Assembly (NCBI RefSeq): GCF_024749045.1 | Contig: NZ_CP087184.1 | Location: 5,890,001 to 5,954,000 of the forward strand | From: Pseudomonas sp. B21-028 | GTDB taxonomy: Bacteria; Pseudomonadota; Gammaproteobacteria; Pseudomonadales; Pseudomonadaceae | Length of the DNA stretch: 64,000 bases | Reading direction: 5' to 3' | Shown: positions 1 through 7,789 of the stretch, one piece after another | Layout: the number at the start of each line of letters is the position of its first letter | Numbering within the stretch: position 1 is the stretch's first letter | Program-made: the position numbers and the translations under genes | The notes under the pieces: model-generated | Seen by the model: the letters and a program-made list of their open reading frames with translations, nothing else | Told to the model about the DNA's origin: nothing | Database searches by the model: none

Positions 1-168
1 GGCGTCGAAACCCTGGCCCAGCAGCAATTCCTGGCTGAAGAAGGCTGCGAACAGATCCAGGGCTACATCGTCAGCCTGCCTCTGTGCGCCGATGAATTTG
101 CCGCAACGTTTCTGCGTATGACCGTATCGGATTTTTCGGATAGCACAGCCGAGAAACCGTCGCTATAA
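1..168 (+). CDS. EAL-domain c-di-GMP phosphodiesterase, C-terminal end (partial)
   Basis: The window opens inside a reading frame that ends with TAA at 166-168 and gives 55 residues. The stretch begins GVETLAQQQFL, then has GC...QGY and a Leu-Pro pair, which is the usual end of an EAL phosphodiesterase domain, followed by a short polar tail. EAL domains hydrolyse cyclic di-GMP. In other pseudomonads a large PAS-GGDEF-EAL protein (RmcA in P. aeruginosa) sits between rpoD and this tRNA gene, so an RmcA-type identity is a reasonable inference from position only. The 5' part lies outside the window, so domain order cannot be seen. Confidence 0.75.
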   Translation, partial: GVETLAQQQFLAEEGCEQIQGYIVSLPLCADEFAATFLRMTVSDFSDSTAEKPSL

Positions 169-183
169 TCCGCGGCCTACTGA

Positions 184-260
184 GGGCCTATAGCTCAGTC
201 GGTTAGAGCAGAGGACTCATAATCCTTTGGTCCACGGTTCGAGTCCGTGTGGGCCCACCA
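184..260 (+). tRNA. tRNA with CAU anticodon, probably tRNA-Ile2
   Basis: A complete 77-nt cloverleaf: acceptor stem GGGCCTA pairs with TGGGCCC, the T arm carries GGTTCGAGTCC, and CCA is encoded at 258-260. The anticodon CAT is at 218-220 in the loop CTCATAA. A CAU anticodon fits elongator Met or Ile2 (lysidine-modified). The acceptor stem has C4-G69 and C5-G68, the pairs known to guide TilS towards tRNA-Ile2 in E. coli, where elongator tRNA-Met differs, so Ile2 is favoured. Annotation programs may call it tRNA-Met. Confidence 0.9.
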
Positions 261-264
261 ACTT

Positions 265-289
265 GAAAGCCGCGCATTGCGCGGCTTTC
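265..289 (+). terminator. Hairpin after the tRNA gene
   Basis: GAAAGCCGCGC and GCGCGGCTTTC form an 11-bp perfect stem with a short ATT loop directly after the tRNA CCA end. The T-rich tail is weak. It probably ends the tRNA transcript. Part of this hairpin recurs at 1942-1958. Confidence 0.65.
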
Positions 290-387
290 ATCGTTTCAGC
301 TAGCTGAAAATCGCCATCTCCTCACCCTGCAAAACGCAGTTCCGTCTAAGGTCCGTCCAATTCAATTGGACATCCCCGTAGACAAAA

Positions 388-1584
388 TCAGCCAAAGGTT
401 TTCACAAAAGGCTCAGCACAGCGACGGATCGCGGCCACCACATCAGGCGCCTGCTCACAAAGCTCAGTCGAGCGAGACAGCACACGCTCCAATGCCTGTA
501 ATTGATTGCGGATTATCGTTTCCGGCTCGGCGATGCCACATACCTGAGCGAACTCCAGCACGCCTTGTCGGGAAGCAAATAAGGACTTGTTTCCAACCAG
601 ATCAAGTGCCAAAACGTCCGCAGGAATGTACGCCGTTGTATTAACAATATCGTATGCCGGAGCCAAGCGTGCGTCGCGCTGGGTTGGCTCGGAGTACAAC
701 AGTCCGAAGTTTTTCAGATGGGCGTCACCATTACCAACGATACAGCTCAAGGTTACGATGGCAAATAGTTGCGCCAGTGAATCTTCTATATGCTCCGAAG
801 GACAGAACAGGCGTATAGCCTTGGCAATAGCCGAATAGCTCTTGCTATATTTTTGCTCGGCAGGAAGCCCCATCAGTACTGCCATATCCTCAAAGCCCAC
901 GGGATTGAGCTGCTCGTCCCGGTCAAAGCGGCGCATGACAAACAGTTTGGCATTATCGGAAAGGTAAAACTCTGGAACAGGAATTCCCGCTTCTCTGGCC
1001 ACGGACATGCACAGGAATTCGTTGATTGCCAATCCGGGAAATTCATCACGACCGCTTTTGATGATCAGATCAGAGGTCTTCGAGGTGAAACGCTGTGTGG
1101 CGCTAGCCTGACGCTCTGGAACCAGGACCTTTGGCTGCACACCCGATATCCCAGCACGCAAGATGTAGCGATCGACCAAATCGACGAAGATGTCCTCCGC
1201 ACCATCCCAAGCCAGGATTTCCTCCAGCTTTTCTCCGGGAAACTCTTGACGTCGCAGGAGCGCATCAACGTTCGCAGAGGTGATTGCTACACGCCCGATA
1301 GGCGAGCTGCTGCCAGACAAGGCCAGCAGCAACATGGGATCGACGTTTGCCACTTTAGCCAAGCGATTACGCAACTGCTCCAGGACGTAACCCTCCGGCA
1401 AGTTCATCTGGAAGATTGGGTGCAGGTCCCGATGACGGTACTCATCCAAACGTACTGGCATCAACAAGCTGATCGCCGCCTGTGCTGCCGCATCCTCACG
1501 GTAGCGAAACAGATAGTGCCCAGCGCTGCAGAGGATCTTTCCGCTGTCGCCTTCTGGGGTCGTGACCTGCAATGAGGCAACCAT
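388..1584 (-). CDS. hipA: HipA-family toxin kinase
   Basis: This 398-aa protein belongs to the HipA serine/threonine kinase family, whose E. coli member phosphorylates glutamyl-tRNA synthetase and causes growth arrest. Recognisable parts are the HipA N-terminal segment with SGSSSPIGRV (90-99), the Gly-rich loop GISGVQPK (145-152), the ATP-contacting Lys in LIIKSG (176), MRRFDRD (217-223), the catalytic loop NGDAHLKNF (285-293) and a DIVN metal-binding motif at 312. All key positions appear intact, so the kinase should be active. It starts at ATG 1584, overlapping the antitoxin stop as TGATG, which implies translational coupling. The usual family length is about 400-440 aa. Its substrate cannot be read from the sequence. 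Confidence 0.88.
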   Translation of the reverse strand: MVASLQVTTPEGDSGKILCSAGHYLFRYREDAAAQAAISLLMPVRLDEYRHRDLHPIFQMNLPEGYVLEQLRNRLAKVANVDPMLLLALSGSSSPIGRVAITSANVDALLRRQEFPGEKLEEILAWDGAEDIFVDLVDRYILRAGISGVQPKVLVPERQASATQRFTSKTSDLIIKSGRDEFPGLAINEFLCMSVAREAGIPVPEFYLSDNAKLFVMRRFDRDEQLNPVGFEDMAVLMGLPAEQKYSKSYSAIAKAIRLFCPSEHIEDSLAQLFAIVTLSCIVGNGDAHLKNFGLLYSEPTQRDARLAPAYDIVNTTAYIPADVLALDLVGNKSLFASRQGVLEFAQVCGIAEPETIIRNQLQALERVLSRSTELCEQAPDVVAAIRRCAEPFVKTFG

Positions 1585-1835
1585 CAGTCAAACACTCCTT
1601 GGATTTCATCCAGCGTGGGCATGGCTGCAGGAATTACAGAAAGTTCGCAGTCCAGGGCTGCCACAACCCGTGCATAAGCAGCCATGCCCACCGAGAGGTC
1701 ACCCTTCTCGATTGCGATGACCTTCTGCCGGGTAATACCAGCTAACCCCGCTAGCCTGGCTTGTGTCAGCCCACGATTGAGACGACGTTGCTTAAGCTGC
1801 TCGCCAAGGCGAGATGTGATGAGCGAGTAATCCAT
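1584..1835 (-). CDS. hipB: HipB-type antitoxin, XRE helix-turn-helix protein
   Basis: An 83-aa Cro/CI-type HTH protein, the first gene of the pair. The HTH covers about residues 20-60 (RGLTQARLAGLAGITRQKV, then IEKGDLSVG). A longer in-frame extension to 1985 exists, but the start at 1835 is preferred because it gives a standard HipB-sized protein and places the palindromic operator immediately upstream instead of inside the gene. HipB proteins bind HipA to neutralise it and repress the operon together with it. Its stop overlaps the hipA start by one base. Confidence 0.85.
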   Translation of the reverse strand: MDYSLITSRLGEQLKQRRLNRGLTQARLAGLAGITRQKVIAIEKGDLSVGMAAYARVVAALDCELSVIPAAMPTLDEIQGVFD

Positions 1836-1897
1836 GTTCTGTATACATAACAATGTGAGATAAATGTAACGTATACAGAACTTTAAAAATATGGCAA
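1836..1897 (-). promoter_or_regulatory. hipBA promoter and operator
   Basis: A perfect 11-bp inverted repeat, GTTCTGTATAC at 1836-1846 and GTATACAGAAC at 1871-1881, lies directly upstream of the antitoxin ATG with 24 bp between arms; each arm contains the self-palindrome GTATAC. On the minus strand a sigma-70-like promoter reads TTGCCA (1897-1892), 16 bp, TATACG (1875-1870), so the distal arm covers the -10 box. This is the layout expected for HipB autorepression. The site differs from the E. coli TATCC-N8-GGATA operator. Confidence 0.7.
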
Positions 1898-1941
1898 AAC
1901 AAATTTTCTTCAAGATTAGAAAGCACGTGCGTGTATAACCA

Positions 1942-1958
1942 CGCATTGCACGGCTTTC
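1942..1958 (+). repeat. 17-bp direct repeat of the tRNA-distal hairpin
   Basis: CGCATTGCACGGCTTTC at 1942-1958 matches CGCATTGCGCGGCTTTC at 273-289 with one mismatch. The two copies bracket the hipBA block, one just after the tRNA gene and one just before the next gene. It may be a trace of insertion or duplication, or two independent hairpins of similar sequence. Confidence 0.55.
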
Positions 1959-1964
1959 CTGTTT

Positions 1965-4454
1965 TTGAGAGGGTGGCCGCCTCACTTATCCAAGCCTGTA
2001 CCCAGCCCCCTCACCGAGACGCCCATCATCGCCACCCCCACCCTCCCCCGACTGTTCCTGGAGCTGTTCTGGCAACTCACCATCCTCCTGGTGCCGGCCT
2101 TTTTCGTCACGGTCATGCCACCCCCGCTGGCACTGCTAACGGTGCTGTTCTTCGGCCTGTTGATGGGCATCGCGGCGCGGCTGGGCTTCTTATCAGTGGG
2201 GCGGGGCTGCGCCCGGTTGATGGTCGGCGCCGTGTTTGGCCTGGGTTTCAGCCTGGGCAGGGTGCTGTTCGAGTATTGGGGCATCCTGATAGCAATCGTC
2301 GTCATCATCGGCGGGCTCGCCTGCGTCAGTAAATGGGAGCGACGCCTCGGCCTGGTGTCGGATCCTGTCAAAGGGCCAAGTGCCTGGGGCGGATCCGAGC
2401 CGCAACTGACGCCTGAGGGTGAGCCGATCCGGACGTTCAACCACGGCGAAATCGCTATGGGCGGACCGACCTATTGCGACTATCTGTTTCCCGACGGCGT
2501 GCTCCTGCAAGGCCTTGGCGCTTCGTCCGTGTTCTCCAGCGACGGACGTTATTTCGCCGCGCCGGTGCCATCCCGGCAGAGCTGGGGGCTGGTCGTCCTG
2601 GACCGTCAGCAGCGCCGGATCTACCGCTGCGACAACAGTGAATTCTGGGAACTGGACACGCTGGACCTTAATAGCTTGAGCGGTCGTCATAGCCCGTTGG
2701 TGGACAACAGCGTTCGCCAGACTCGGATTGATGAGCTGTTGCAAACCGCCAGCGCCGCCGATCTGGTTCCCGTTGCCGATCTTTGGCTGGAACCGGGCTG
2801 GTATCCGGATGATATTGCGCACACCTTCGAGCGCCGCTCCGCTGACGGGCAACAATGCCTGGTGGGCAACGTGGTATTGCCCCCGACTTTTCGCGACCTG
2901 CCCCAGCCCTTGGAACCGCTGCGATCACCACGCTATGCCATCAGCGTCAATGGGCAGCCGTCGGGTTTGTTGATGGCCGCTGATACCGCGTTGGTGTGGG
3001 GTACCAATCACCGCGCGCTGGTGTGCCGAGCTCAGGAGCAAACCGGGCATCCGGGCGGCGACCGCTACTGGTTGTGGCAGGTTGACCAGGGCTGGCGCGC
3101 ACTGCCTTCGCCTTGGGTGAAAAGCGATGCCGAACCCTCTTTTTATTGGCATGACGTGGTGGGCCTCGACGAGCATCATGCGCGTATCGGGTCGTACCTC
3201 GACTACCCGCGTCCGTCCCTTGGCCGGTATGGCTATCGTCTCGACAGCATCCACAGTGATACCGAAATCCAGGCGGGCCATGACGCTCAGGGTCGGCTGC
3301 AGGTGGCCGGGTTTCAGTTGACCCGGATGAGCATTGCGATGCCGTTGGACAGTCAGGGCCGGCGAGGTGAGTCGTTCATAGAGACGCAGCCGATGCTGGA
3401 CGGTGCCTGCGCTCATCTGATCTGGCTTTGCGACAACAGCGAAGGGCTGGGGGCTTATCGCTGTCAGATCGGTGACTGGCAGTTGCCGGGGCGGTGGTTA
3501 CTGGATCATCGGGTTTCCGACTGCGGTCGTTACCTGGCGCTGTTGCCTTTTGCAGACTCGATGACCGTCGCGACCCACGCGGCGGTTGTCGACGTGAAGG
3601 CGCGATGCCTGCTGGAAGGGCCCTCCATGTGGGTGGCCCGACTACTCGATTTCCGCAATGGCCTGCTGAGCCTGGCGGCGATCACCGGTCGTCTGGATCA
3701 GGACCTGAACGGCAGCGCACTGCAACGCTTCAATGTGCCTGCGCCGCAGATCGGTGGCGATCCTTCGTTCTTTCATTCCGACGAGCACTCCCGGCTGTTC
3801 TATAACACCGTGGAGTTGCGGGTGAGCGACTCACAGTTATGCAGCGTTACCCCTTGGCGCCTGGCAGATCGTCCGCAGGCGGCCACTGCCGAGGGTGACT
3901 TCATCCAGCCCTCACCCGAGCAACGGGATGCCGCCTGGTTGTTCGGCAGCGACACGGAATATGCCGACAGCTGGGTCCGCGCGAACACGCCACGACTCGG
4001 CGGCTATCTGTTGACCGCATCCGGCTGTGCGTTGACTGATCTTGCGCCTTCGATGATCTGGTCACCGGACGGTCGCTATCTCGCGCTGACCCGCATGGCC
4101 ACCGATGTGACGGAGCTGTGTGGGAGCTATCGCGGCTGGCAGCTGTTGCTACTCGATGTTCAGGAACACTCGTTGCGGGTGCATGCTCAATGGCTGGGTA
4201 ATCGTCCGCTGTTTGAAGGCTTCGATGACGAGCAAGTGCACGTGCGCTGTTTTGAACGGGATTGGGAAGCAGAGGACGATGAGGACCCAGGTTCAGTACA
4301 CTCATTGTCGTTATCCCTATTGCTGCAATTGCCCACCGAGCAACTGATCTGCCTGGACGGTTTCTGGCTCAGTGCTTCCCAAGCGCATCTGGCGCCTCAC
4401 TGGCGAGCATTGGCGTTACCTGCCATCAGCCATTTCGAGCACAAGAGCCTTTAA
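1965..4454 (+). CDS. Large inner-membrane protein of unknown function
   Basis: This frame encodes about 829 aa. The N-terminal 130 residues hold about three hydrophobic helices (LELFWQLTILLVPAFFV, a Leu/Ala-rich segment, and GILIAIVVIIGGLACV), followed by a long soluble part of roughly 690 residues. That part has recurring Trp-rich, beta-propeller-like stretches such as VWGTNHRALVC, YWLWQVDQGW and WSPDGRYLALTR, but no family was recognised. The start is uncertain: the frame opens with TTG at 1965 without a clear ribosome site, and the first in-frame ATG lies inside a membrane helix. The codon TTA at 1986, just before SKPVPSP, might be where a start once was. The gene begins only a few bases after the repeat that borders hipBA. 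Confidence 0.6.
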   Translation: MRGWPPHLSKPVPSPLTETPIIATPTLPRLFLELFWQLTILLVPAFFVTVMPPPLALLTVLFFGLLMGIAARLGFLSVGRGCARLMVGAVFGLGFSLGRVLFEYWGILIAIVVIIGGLACVSKWERRLGLVSDPVKGPSAWGGSEPQLTPEGEPIRTFNHGEIAMGGPTYCDYLFPDGVLLQGLGASSVFSSDGRYFAAPVPSRQSWGLVVLDRQQRRIYRCDNSEFWELDTLDLNSLSGRHSPLVDNSVRQTRIDELLQTASAADLVPVADLWLEPGWYPDDIAHTFERRSADGQQCLVGNVVLPPTFRDLPQPLEPLRSPRYAISVNGQPSGLLMAADTALVWGTNHRALVCRAQEQTGHPGGDRYWLWQVDQGWRALPSPWVKSDAEPSFYWHDVVGLDEHHARIGSYLDYPRPSLGRYGYRLDSIHSDTEIQAGHDAQGRLQVAGFQLTRMSIAMPLDSQGRRGESFIETQPMLDGACAHLIWLCDNSEGLGAYRCQIGDWQLPGRWLLDHRVSDCGRYLALLPFADSMTVATHAAVVDVKARCLLEGPSMWVARLLDFRNGLLSLAAITGRLDQDLNGSALQRFNVPAPQIGGDPSFFHSDEHSRLFYNTVELRVSDSQLCSVTPWRLADRPQAATAEGDFIQPSPEQRDAAWLFGSDTEYADSWVRANTPRLGGYLLTASGCALTDLAPSMIWSPDGRYLALTRMATDVTELCGSYRGWQLLLLDVQEHSLRVHAQWLGNRPLFEGFDDEQVHVRCFERDWEAEDDEDPGSVHSLSLSLLLQLPTEQLICLDGFWLSASQAHLAPHWRALALPAISHFEHKSL

Positions 4455-4468
4455 GATGCCCACCACCG

Positions 4469-4951
4469 ATGCCCGCGCCGGAGCCCACCTTGCCTGACAC
4501 CCGCCCTCCCGTCCTCGACGAAATCGATCGTCAACTGATCGCCGCCCTGCAAATCAATGCCCGGGAAAGCGTCGCCATGCTTGCCCGGCAACTGGGCATC
4601 GCCCGGACGACCGTGACCTCGCGGCTGGCCCGGCTGGAAAAAACCAAGGTGATTACCGGCTATGGCGTGCGCCTGGGACAGCGAGTCATTGATGGCGGCC
4701 TGCAGGCTTACGTCGGCATCAAGGTCCAGCCGCGCTCCGGCAAGGACGTGTTGCGGCGCTTGAGCGCCATGGCCCAGGTCCAGCAGTTGTGCGCGGTCAG
4801 TGGCGAGTTCGATTATGTGGCCTGGTTGCGCACCGATTCGCCGGAACAGCTGGATCAGTTGCTGGACCAGATCGGCAGCGTGGATGGCGTGGAAAAGACC
4901 ACCACCTCCATCATCCTCAGCAGCAAGATCGACCGGGGCCAACCGGTCTAG
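4469..4951 (+). CDS. AsnC/Lrp-family transcriptional regulator
   Basis: A 160-aa Lrp-type regulator: an N-terminal HTH (LDEIDRQLIAAL, then ARQLGIARTTVTSRLARLEK, about residues 16-58) followed by an alpha-beta RAM ligand-binding domain with a long beta strand ending in STIDRG-like TTTSIILSSKID. Lrp proteins form octamers that sense amino acids. It lies directly upstream of and in the same direction as the lysine monooxygenase and aminovaleramidase genes, separated by a REPIN, and P. putida has the same arrangement, so control of lysine catabolism is the likely role. ATG 4469 is used; TTG at 4490 is an alternative. Confidence 0.85.
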   Translation: MPAPEPTLPDTRPPVLDEIDRQLIAALQINARESVAMLARQLGIARTTVTSRLARLEKTKVITGYGVRLGQRVIDGGLQAYVGIKVQPRSGKDVLRRLSAMAQVQQLCAVSGEFDYVAWLRTDSPEQLDQLLDQIGSVDGVEKTTTSIILSSKIDRGQPV

Positions 4952-4971
4952 GATTGTGCGACCCGAACCAA

Positions 4972-5061
4972 TGTGGGAGCGAGCCTGCTCGCGATTGCGG
5001 TGTGTCAGTCCAGATAGGTGTTGACTGGACTGACGCTATCGCGAGCAGGCCCGCTCCCACA
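4972..5061. repeat. REPIN, family 1, between the AsnC gene and davB
   Basis: TGTGGGAGCGAGC...TGCTCGCGAT and its inverted partner ATCGCGAGCAGGC...CTCCCACA face each other about 90 bp end to end, with an extra inner inverted repeat (CAGTCCA/TGGACTG) in the spacer. Confidence 0.9.
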
Positions 5062-5230
5062 GGAAAGCGTTATTCGTCATTACGCTCCATCTATTCGTCA
5101 GAATGACGCCTAACAATCCAAATCGACGACACATTGCGTCTTATTAACGTATTCCGCGCTCTCTAGAATGGCTGGCATCTTTCCTATACTCAGACGCGAG
5201 TCAGCGTCGAGTCGCCCTTCAAGGTCAGCC

Positions 5231-6913
5231 ATGAACAAGCACAATCGCCATCCAGCAGACGGTAAGAAGCCCATCACCATTTTCGGACCGGATTTTCCTT
5301 TCGCCTTTGACGACTGGATCGAGCACCCGGCCGGTTTGGGCAGTATTCCGGCCGACAACCTCGGGGCGGAGGTGGCGATCGTCGGGGCCGGGATCTCTGG
5401 CCTGGTGGCGGCGTACGAGTTGATGAAGTTGGGCCTCAAGCCGGTGGTCTACGAAGCGTCGAAAATGGGCGGACGGCTGCGCTCGCAGGCGTTCAATGGC
5501 ACCGAAGGGATTGTCGCCGAGTTAGGGGGCATGCGCTTTCCGGTGTCGTCCACGGCGTTCTATCACTATGTCGACAAGCTAGGGCTGGAAACCAAGCCGT
5601 TTCCCAACCCGTTGACCCCGGCTTCCGGCAGCACCGTCATCGACCTCGAAGGGCAGACGTACTACGCGCAGAAACTGGCGGACCTGCCTGCATTGTTCCA
5701 GGAAGTGGCCGATGCCTGGGCCGATGCGCTGGAGGACGGCTCGCGCTTCAGAGAGATCCAGCAGGCGATTCGCGACCGTGACGTGTCGCGTCTCAAGGAG
5801 CTGTGGAACACTTTGGTGCCGCTGTGGGACGACCGCACCTTCTATGATTTCGTCGCCACCTCCAAGGCATTCGCCAAACTCTCGTTCCAGCATCGTGAAG
5901 TATTCGGTCAGGTCGGCTTCGGCACCGGTGGCTGGGATTCGGACTTCCCGAACTCGATGCTGGAAATCTTCCGCGTGGTGATGACCAACTGCGACGATCA
6001 CCAGCACCTGGTGGTCGGCGGCGTGGAGCAGGTGCCGCACGGCATCTGGAAACACGTACCGGAGCGCTGTGCGCACTGGCCGAAGGGTACCAGCCTGAGT
6101 TCGCTGCACCTGGGCGCGCCCCGCAGTGGTGTGAAACGCATCGCTCGCGCCGAGGATGGCCGGTTCAGCGTGACGGATGTCTGGGGCGACACCCGGGAAT
6201 ACGCCGCGGTTCTGGTCACTTGCCAGAGCTGGCTGCTGACCACCCAGATCGAATGCGAAGAGGCGCTGTTCTCGCAAAAGATGTGGATGGCCCTGGACCG
6301 CACCCGCTACATGCAATCATCGAAGACCTTCGTCATGGTCGACCGCCCGTTCTGGAAGGACAAGGACCCGGAAACCGGCCGCGACCTGATGAGCATGACC
6401 CTCACCGACCGCCTGACCCGCGGCACCTACCTGTTCGACAACGGCGATGACAAGCCAGGCGTCATCTGCCTGTCGTACTCCTGGATGAGCGATGCCCTGA
6501 AAATGCTGCCCCATCCCGTGGAAAAGCGCGTGAAGCTGGCCCTCGATGCCCTTAAGAAGATCTATCCCAAGGTGGATATCGCCGCCCGGATCATCGGCGA
6601 TCCGATCACCGTTTCCTGGGAAGCCGACCCGCACTTCCTCGGCGCATTCAAGGGGGCTCTGCCGGGTCACTATCGCTACAACCAGCGCATGTACGCGCAT
6701 TTCATGCAAGACGACATGCCGGCTGAACAAAGAGGGATCTTTATCGCTGGCGATGACGTCTCATGGACACCGGCCTGGGTTGAAGGCGCGGTACAGACCT
6801 CACTCAATGCCGTGTGGGGAATCATGAAGCACTTCGGCGGTGAAACTCACGCCGAGAACCCGGGTCCGGGTGATGTATTCAACGAGATCGGTCCGATCGC
6901 ATTGCCTGAATGA
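5231..6913 (+). CDS. davB: L-lysine 2-monooxygenase, FAD-dependent
   Basis: A 560-aa flavoprotein matching Pseudomonas DavB, which oxidatively decarboxylates L-lysine to 5-aminovaleramide, the first step of the aminovalerate route. The dinucleotide-binding motif VAIVGAGISGLVAAYEL sits at 48-64, ending in an acidic VVYEASKMGGRLRS. The C-terminal FAD motif GIFIAGDDVSWTPAW is near residues 512-526. The start at ATG 5231 is chosen because the protein then begins MNKHNRHPADGKKPI, as I recall for this family; an upstream in-frame start at 5168 would add an unlikely Arg/Ser-rich tail. It is followed 26 bp later by davA. Tryptophan monooxygenase is a related alternative, but davA next to it favours lysine. 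Confidence 0.9.
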   Translation: MNKHNRHPADGKKPITIFGPDFPFAFDDWIEHPAGLGSIPADNLGAEVAIVGAGISGLVAAYELMKLGLKPVVYEASKMGGRLRSQAFNGTEGIVAELGGMRFPVSSTAFYHYVDKLGLETKPFPNPLTPASGSTVIDLEGQTYYAQKLADLPALFQEVADAWADALEDGSRFREIQQAIRDRDVSRLKELWNTLVPLWDDRTFYDFVATSKAFAKLSFQHREVFGQVGFGTGGWDSDFPNSMLEIFRVVMTNCDDHQHLVVGGVEQVPHGIWKHVPERCAHWPKGTSLSSLHLGAPRSGVKRIARAEDGRFSVTDVWGDTREYAAVLVTCQSWLLTTQIECEEALFSQKMWMALDRTRYMQSSKTFVMVDRPFWKDKDPETGRDLMSMTLTDRLTRGTYLFDNGDDKPGVICLSYSWMSDALKMLPHPVEKRVKLALDALKKIYPKVDIAARIIGDPITVSWEADPHFLGAFKGALPGHYRYNQRMYAHFMQDDMPAEQRGIFIAGDDVSWTPAWVEGAVQTSLNAVWGIMKHFGGETHAENPGPGDVFNEIGPIALPE

Positions 6914-6939
6914 AACGGCCCGAATAAAAGGAGTTGTCG

Positions 6940-7734
6940 ATGCGCGTAGCCCTATATCAATGCCCACCGCTGCCACTGGATCCGGTCGCCAACCTGCAAC
7001 GCCTGCATCAAGTGGCGCTGGAGGCCAGGGGCGCCGATGTGCTGGTGCTGCCGGAGATGTTCATGACCGGCTACAACATCGGCGTCGACGCGGTGAATGT
7101 ATTGGCCGAGGTCTATAACGGTGAATGGGCGCAGCAGATCGGCCGCATTGCCAAGGCCACCGGCCTGGCGATTCTCTATGGTTACCCTGAGCGCAGCGAG
7201 GACGGGCAGATCTACAACTCGGTCCAGTTGATCGATGCCCAGGGCGAACGCCTGGCCAACTATCGCAAGAGTCATCTGTTCGGGGACCTCGATCATGCGA
7301 TGTTCAGCGCGGGCGATGACTCACTGCCGATCGTGAGCCTCAACGGCTGGAAGCTCGGCTTCCTGATCTGCTACGACCTTGAGTTCCCGGAAAACGCCCG
7401 ACGCCTGGCCCTGGCCGGCGCCGAGCTGATCCTGGTGCCGACCGCCAACATGCAGCCCTATGAGTTCATCGCCGACGTTACAGTGCGCGCCCGGGCTATC
7501 GAGAACCAGTGCTTCGTGGCCTACGCCAACTACTGCGGCCATGAAGGTGAATTGCAGTATTGCGGCCAGAGCAGCATTGCCGCGCCGGACGGCAGCCGCC
7601 CCGCCCTTGCGGGACTGGATGAAGCCTTGATCGTGGGTGAACTGGACCGTCAGTTGATGGACGACTCCCGGGCAGCCTACAACTACCTGCATGACCGCCG
7701 CCCTGCGCTTTACGGCGACTTGCGCAAGCACTGA
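6940..7734 (+). CDS. davA: 5-aminovaleramidase, nitrilase superfamily
   Basis: A 264-aa carbon-nitrogen hydrolase with the Glu-Lys-Cys triad visible as E39 (LPEMFMTGYN), K110 (NYRKSHLFG) and C144 (LICYDLEFPE). DavA hydrolyses 5-aminovaleramide to 5-aminovalerate and ammonia, acting right after DavB. AAAGGAG at 6927-6933 lies a normal distance before ATG 6940, which rules against the in-frame TTG two codons earlier. The gene follows davB closely and is probably cotranscribed with it. Length matches the family. Confidence 0.88.
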   Translation: MRVALYQCPPLPLDPVANLQRLHQVALEARGADVLVLPEMFMTGYNIGVDAVNVLAEVYNGEWAQQIGRIAKATGLAILYGYPERSEDGQIYNSVQLIDAQGERLANYRKSHLFGDLDHAMFSAGDDSLPIVSLNGWKLGFLICYDLEFPENARRLALAGAELILVPTANMQPYEFIADVTVRARAIENQCFVAYANYCGHEGELQYCGQSSIAAPDGSRPALAGLDEALIVGELDRQLMDDSRAAYNYLHDRRPALYGDLRKH

Positions 7735-7789
7735 TTGAGAACATCCTCCAATCCGCTAGCATGAGCACATCTCTGCCTTGGAAGCGCTC

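Noticed and set aside
790..1575. A 261-aa plus-strand frame opposite hipA
   Set aside because: Antisense to a conserved kinase and without a ribosome site.
5168..5230. A longer davB start at 5168
   Set aside because: The added residues are not typical of the family and the downstream ATG gives the expected N-terminus.
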